From AP-15 sp963724435 (lineage in GTDB: Bacteria > Pseudomonadota > Alphaproteobacteria > ATCC43930 > CGMCC-115725), in the NCBI GenBank assembly GCA_963724435.1, contig CAVRUN010000018.1, positions 1 to 64,000 on the forward strand: a stretch of 64,000 nt of DNA, read 5' to 3'. Below the pieces are notes generated by a model. That model saw only the letters and a program-made list of their open reading frames with translations. It did no database searches and was not told the DNA's origin. How positions within the stretch are numbered: position 1 is the first letter of the stretch; each line of letters begins with the position of its first letter. The translations under genes were made by a program, and so were the position numbers. Positions 59,907 through 64,000 of the stretch are shown in pieces.

Positions 59907-61401
59907 TCAGTCGGCCCGGCCGCCGGGCGTGGGCGGGGTGACCGCGCGGCGTGGTGCCCAGGGAACCTCGCGGATGTGATCGAGGTCGATTTCGGGCATC
60001 GCGATGCCCAGCGAACCGGCGACACGGTTGGCGAGATCGTTGTAGCTCTCGAAATTATGCCGCAGCCGGCCACGCCAGGCCGGGACCCCACCGCTCGCGT
60101 GCAATTCGAACGCCGACTCGCGGCCGTCGAGCGCCGAGGAGACATGGTCCCAGGCCATCTGTAATAACGCCGCGCGCTGCAAGGCCGTGTACCCACCACC
60201 GCCAAAGGATTCCTCGAAACCGTTGGCGACTTCGGGTGCGGCAAGGTCGTGGTCGGACGGGGCCACGACCAATGAGGAACCCGGGACGATACGCAGGATC
60301 TCGGCCATCCGCGGCCGGGCGCGCAGGATTGCAAGGCCGCCTGCCGAGAGATGGGCGTGGTTGGGGACGCAATAGCCACTTGCCGTGAAACGCGGGTCGC
60401 GCTCGCAGGCGGTGAGGCAGCTACGCACCGTCTGCACTTCGATGGTCAGATCGAGAAGGTAATTGATCGTTTGATCGTGCTTGGAAAGACCCATCGCGTG
60501 GCTCAGCGCCAGAGCGAGGCCGAGCGTGAACTCGGCCTTCGATAGCCAGCCGTAAAGATGATGCCAGATCAGCCAACGCACGACCGGCTCGGGTGATTGG
60601 CCGAGGAAAAACACGCTCTCCCACGGCACAAACACGTCGTCGAGCCACATCTGGCCGTCGAGCTCGTCAAACCGGCTCGACAGCGGCGCCACAAACGGGT
60701 TCTTGTCGCGCGCCGCGATTTTGCGGCACAGCACGGTGATCCCCGGGGCATTGACCGGGACAATGAAAGTCACGCGCTGGCCATCGATTTCGAGCCCCGA
60801 GACGCTGCCGACATAGAGGTCCTCGGCATAGGCCGGGCTCGTGTGCATGCCGATCTTGCCTGAAATGACGAGCCCGGCGTCGGTTTCGCGCACGATCTTT
60901 AATGCCAGGCGGTCGGCCGGGTTCTCGCGCATGCGGTAACCAATCGTCGGTCCACCGCCGCAAAATGTTAGAAACCGGCCAGTCTTGGCGATCATTTCGC
61001 GATAGCGGGCGGCGTTCGCGACTTGCTCGGGTGAGTAATCGCGTTCTTCGAGCGAGCACAACAGGCCAAGCGCGATCAGATGGCCATAAGCCGGCGTGTG
61101 GGTGATATTGCCGGCGCTCAAAAACGTCGAGGCGGAGAAAAACCGGCCCATCGCGCCGAGTTCTTCGGCGGTTTTGGGGGCGACATAGGCCCAAGGAGTG
61201 CGGTTTCCAAAGCCGTCGGGCGGGGCGAGTGCCGTGTCTCCCCAGGCGGCGTCAAAGTGCAGATCGTACCAAGCCGACATACTCGTCGACCATCGCACGG
61301 GTCGCGGGATGGGTGGGCAAATCGTCGATCATGCCTTCGCCCATGACCCAGACGCGCCGCCCGTCGCGCAGCGCCTCGCGGTACTCCGCCCCTGTTCTCA
61401 T
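59907..61401 (-). pseudogene. Frameshifted HpaB-type flavin-dependent aromatic hydroxylase
   Basis: The 463-aa main frame (59907-61298) is a 4-hydroxyphenylacetate 3-hydroxylase (HpaB/PvcC) oxygenase, with GGGPTIGYRMRENPADRLAL, SGKIGMHTSPAYAEDLYVG, FVPWESVFFLGQSPEPVVRW and ARPRMAEILRIVPGSSLVVA. Its true N-terminus is in another frame: ATG 61401 (GGGGAGCGAAAG upstream) reads MRTGAEYREALRDGRRVWVM and then TRAMVDEYV. The family then requires AWYDLHFD, which appears only after a one-base insertion (or two-base loss) near 61272-61275 in GTCGGCTTGG. The joined protein would be about 497 aa, the normal length. Either a recent pseudogene or a sequence error; no reductase (HpaC) gene is nearby. Confidence 0.85.
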
Positions 61402-61596
61402 CTTTCGCTCCCCGCTACCGCTCGGTCGCGGTCGCCAGTATTCCCCGGCGCCCGTGTTTGACTGCGCCGCCGAGCTATCTAGACCAACCGCTCGTAAAGA
61501 TCATCCCAGTTCGAAGAATTCCTTGGGCGTTGGCCGCAAGCCTCAAGGACGGGCTCGTGGGCGCGAGCTGGTTCGCTTTTGCTTGGCGGATCGAGG

Positions 61597-61968
61597 TTAG
61601 GCGGCGCGGTTGAGCAGGCCGGAGACCGCGTTGACCAATTCCTCGTTACGGAATGGCTTGCGGATAGTCGGGTGGCCATGATGCTCCAGCGGCAAGCTGG
61701 AGGTTCCATAACCGGTGACAAAAATAAACGGGATGTGCCGCCGCGACAAAACTTCAGCAACCGGAAAGACGCGCTTCCCACCCAGATTGACGTCGAGTAC
61801 GGCGGCGTCACAGGTTTCTATCTCGGCCGCATCGATTGCTTCCGACAGCCGCGGGATCGGCCCCGAAACGATGCAACCCGCGTTTTCCAAAATATCCTGA
61901 ATCAACGAGGCTACGAGATACTCATCCTCCACCACCAATACTCTGATCCCGCAAAGTTCTGCGTTCAT
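61597..61968 (-). CDS. Single-domain response regulator (CheY-like)
   Basis: A 123-aa receiver domain. The acidic pocket is Glu14/Asp15 (VLVVEDEYLV), phospho-acceptor Asp59 (CDAAVLDVNLGG), Thr85 (FIFVTGYG) and Lys104 (TIRKPF). No output domain, so it acts as a phosphorelay or by binding another protein. The ATG at 61968 overlaps the kinase stop in TGATG, so it is almost certainly the partner of that kinase. The longer open frame lies inside the kinase gene. Confidence 0.92.
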   Translation of the reverse strand: MNAELCGIRVLVVEDEYLVASLIQDILENAGCIVSGPIPRLSEAIDAAEIETCDAAVLDVNLGGKRVFPVAEVLSRRHIPFIFVTGYGTSSLPLEHHGHPTIRKPFRNEELVNAVSGLLNRAA

Positions 61969-64000
61969 CACGCGGCTTCCTCTCGGCTCGGAGGTTCCGT
62001 GGAAGATACAAAGACAAGACGATCTGGATCGGCCGGGATCGTCATCCGGCACCGAAGCGCGCCGTCGACTGCTTCGAGCTTTGCTTCTCCCTGTAACTCG
62101 AAACGAAGCCCTCGCTCGATCAGTTCCGTTCCGAAGCCGGGCTTCATCGGGCCGTTAATCTTTGGGCCGCCCTGCTCGGTCCAAATCAATTCAAGGTAGA
62201 GCGGCGAGTCCCCGCCAATCTTCCAGCTTACGTCAACCCGCCCGCCCGCCAGCGAGAGCGCGCCGTATTTGGTCGCATTGGTTGCTAATTCGTGGATCAC
62301 CAGCGCCATAAACAATGCCGCTTGTGGCTTTAACATGACAGGTGGGCCGCTGACTGTCAGATTGGCGCCATTGGGTGCGAGATGCGGGGCCAACTCAGCG
62401 CGGATTACATCGCGGAGCCGAGCCTCGGTCCAACCGGCATCCGCGAGCAGGTCGTGGGTGTGTCCAAGGGCATGAAATCGCCCGATCAATTCAGTTTTGA
62501 GGTCTCCGTCCGGCAAGGTACGCTCAGCGATCGAAGAGACCACCGCAAGCGTGTTCTTGACCCGGTGACTGAGTTCCGCGGTTAGAACCTTCTGCTGCTC
62601 CTCGGCCTCGATGATGTTGGTCACATTGACAAAGGTCAGCAGGACGCCATCGATCACATTGTCGGGAGTCCGATATGGCAAGAGCCGAGCGAGATAATGT
62701 TCGCTGCCGTCCGACACCTTGACCGCACGCTCAATCACTTTGCCGCTAAATACTTGCGAAATGTCGTCCTTAAGATTCGGATAAACGAGCCGGCTCGACA
62801 AATCGGTCAAGGGGCGCCCTTGATCGCCGGCAATCAGGTTGAACAGCTTGGTAACATCCGGCGTAAAGCTTCGGATTACAAGATTGTTGTCAAGAAAGAT
62901 TGTCGCTACTTGAGTGCTCTGAAACAAATTATACAGATCGGCATTCGCACGATCCAACTGATCTATTTTTATGTTTAGCTCATTATTTACAGTCTGCAGC
63001 TCCTCGTTTACTGATTGCAGCTCCTCTTTGGACGTTTCGAGCTCTTCATTCGTCGATTGCATTTCCTCGTTGACCGAGAGCAATTCTTCGTTTGACGAGC
63101 GAAATTCCTCATTGGCCGTTTCGAGCTCTTCGATTGTCGACTGCAGGCGCTCCCGGGTTTCCTGGAGTTCCTGCTCCAGCTGCCTGACGGTCGTGTCTAC
63201 CGTGTCCCGTTTCTCTGCCCCATCGCCGTCTTCCTCTGTTCTGATGGAACCCTCGTCGGTAAAGACGATCCCGTAGGCTCTTTCGGTTCCTTCGCTGACC
63301 GGCTCTACGACAACCCGGATCATCTGGATCCCGCCATCGACCTGTACCGCGACACGGTCGCGTATGACGCGCCGACCTGTGGCTTTCGCACTCTGTAGCG
63401 CCACCCGTAAATCAGCGCGCAGGCCTGGCCGGGCCATCGCAACGATGTCGCGACTGGGTGGCCCAGCAGCGGCTTGAAGATATTTCCCGGTTCCCGACGA
63501 GAAATAGAGCGCCTGGCCCGTCTCGTCGACGATCACATAGGCCGGGCCAAAATGCTCGACGATCGTATTGGCGATGCGCCGAAGGAGGTCCGAACGGTGC
63601 AGCAGACTGCTCCGCTCTTCGTCTCGGATGCCCAATTCGCGGCGCGAATAGGGTATGAATTGGCGCAAAGGCAGGATCGGTCGCGAGACCAGCTCGCGGC
63701 GCCGAAACAAGCGATTTTTGCGATCGAGCGTGACAAACAGGTCGCTGTGTCGCGATACGTTTTCCGAAGCCCCAAGGAACAGGCAACCGCCCGTCCGGAG
63801 CGAGTAATGAAATAGCGGGATGATTTGCGCCTGCAATGACGGCTTCATATAAATCATCAAGTTGCGGCAGGAAATCAAATCGAGCCGGGAAAACGGCGGA
63901 TCGCGGATCAGGCTGTGGGTCGAAAAGATGCACATGTCGCGCACCTCCTTGACCAATTGATAGTAGTTCGCTTCCTTGATAAAAAAGCGCTGCAGCCGGT
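61968..64000 (-). CDS. CheB/CheR-PAS-HWE histidine kinase (partial, continues past the window)
   Basis: The visible 677 residues run from the CheR methyltransferase C-terminus (KEANYYQLVKEVRDMCIFST, LDLISCRNLMIYM), through a PAS-like region, to a long coiled coil (EELETANEEFRSSNEELLSV, repeated EEL-type heptads), a second PAS (NLFQSTQVATIFLDNNLVIR) and an HWE/HisKA_2 kinase (ELSHRVKNTLAVVSSIAERT, VIHELATNATKYGALSLAGG, and a WTEQGGP motif). The CheB methylesterase part should lie beyond base 64000. It probably senses an unknown cue and phosphorylates the coupled single-domain regulator. The gene is open at the right edge. Confidence 0.92.
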   Translation of the reverse strand, partial: RLQRFFIKEANYYQLVKEVRDMCIFSTHSLIRDPPFSRLDLISCRNLMIYMKPSLQAQIIPLFHYSLRTGGCLFLGASENVSRHSDLFVTLDRKNRLFRRRELVSRPILPLRQFIPYSRRELGIRDEERSSLLHRSDLLRRIANTIVEHFGPAYVIVDETGQALYFSSGTGKYLQAAAGPPSRDIVAMARPGLRADLRVALQSAKATGRRVIRDRVAVQVDGGIQMIRVVVEPVSEGTERAYGIVFTDEGSIRTEEDGDGAEKRDTVDTTVRQLEQELQETRERLQSTIEELETANEEFRSSNEELLSVNEEMQSTNEELETSKEELQSVNEELQTVNNELNIKIDQLDRANADLYNLFQSTQVATIFLDNNLVIRSFTPDVTKLFNLIAGDQGRPLTDLSSRLVYPNLKDDISQVFSGKVIERAVKVSDGSEHYLARLLPYRTPDNVIDGVLLTFVNVTNIIEAEEQQKVLTAELSHRVKNTLAVVSSIAERTLPDGDLKTELIGRFHALGHTHDLLADAGWTEARLRDVIRAELAPHLAPNGANLTVSGPPVMLKPQAALFMALVIHELATNATKYGALSLAGGRVDVSWKIGGDSPLYLELIWTEQGGPKINGPMKPGFGTELIERGLRFELQGEAKLEAVDGALRCRMTIPADPDRLVFVSSTEPPSREEAA

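Noticed and set aside
61402..61596. Possible extra gene between HpaB and the response regulator
   Set aside because: Only fragments of open frame remain, with no motif; treated as spacer.
1..64000. tRNA, rRNA, tmRNA and CRISPR arrays
   Set aside because: No T-loop/CCA-type patterns or regularly spaced direct repeats with unique spacers were seen; a tRNAscan or Infernal run would be decisive.

Overview
This is a GC-rich 64 kb window that reads as chromosomal DNA of an alphaproteobacterium, most likely an uncultured Rhizobiales- or Rhodospirillales-like lineage. The grounds are a phasin, an HWE-type histidine kinase fused to CheB/CheR domains, a DUF2905-lpd pair, the order msbA-DUF374-waaA-lpxK-lpxL, and many aromatic-catabolism enzymes. 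The taxonomic call is inference from gene content only. I saw no tRNA, rRNA or CRISPR array.

Layout. 0.2-4 kb is an eroded stretch: a GMC oxidoreductase pseudogene, an intact PatB-type C-S lyase, then over 1 kb of relics (a DUF5131 phage-type C-terminus with an 18-bp triplication, a cyclase-like N-terminal fragment, and the end of an IS5-family transposase). 4-9.2 kb holds a VOC dioxygenase, an exported ACMSD-like amidohydrolase, an intact GMC oxidoreductase (paralogue of the pseudogene) and a ketopantoate-reductase-like protein. 9.5-12.1 kb is DUF2905-lpd-SDR. 12.7-24.3 kb is a near-complete type II secretion system: gspE-F-H-I-J-L-M-C/N-D-K on the minus strand, gspG detached and convergent at one end, and the prepilin peptidase gspO divergent at the other. 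24.3-29.4 kb carries a GST, a phasin, an EthD protein with homogentisate dioxygenase, an unknown protein and a gentisate-type dioxygenase. 29.4-33 kb holds slt, dapA and smpB.

33-36.2 kb is a four-gene metal-uptake operon (cupredoxin, FTR1 permease, predicted outer-membrane barrel, atypical NRAMP transporter). 36.3-37.7 kb is a uracil-DNA glycosylase coupled to a NYN nuclease. 38-39.9 kb contains four small genes, three of them predicted to be exported. 39.9-46.5 kb is a catabolic locus: a ThDP enzyme coupled to an unrecognised internally duplicated protein, divergent from a 3-hydroxyisobutyrate-dehydrogenase-like enzyme, a Rieske oxygenase and a LigB extradiol dioxygenase. 46.5-52.4 kb is the lipid A/LPS core operon, followed by aqpZ. 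53.4-58 kb holds a Cache-domain membrane protein with no output domain and the ATP-grasp/alpha-E/transglutaminase cassette. 58.2-61.4 kb has a cupin with a coupled 49-aa ORF, a periplasmic solute-binding protein and a frameshifted HpaB-type monooxygenase. The window ends inside a CheB/CheR-PAS-HWE kinase coupled to a single-domain response regulator.

The most interesting candidates for undescribed biology are the ThDP enzyme with its duplicated partner, the four-gene metal operon with non-canonical metal motifs, the ATP-grasp/alpha-E/transglutaminase cassette, and the short genes at 38 kb. Start codons were chosen from Shine-Dalgarno matches, overlaps and conserved N-termini; where they differ from the longest reading frame this is stated.
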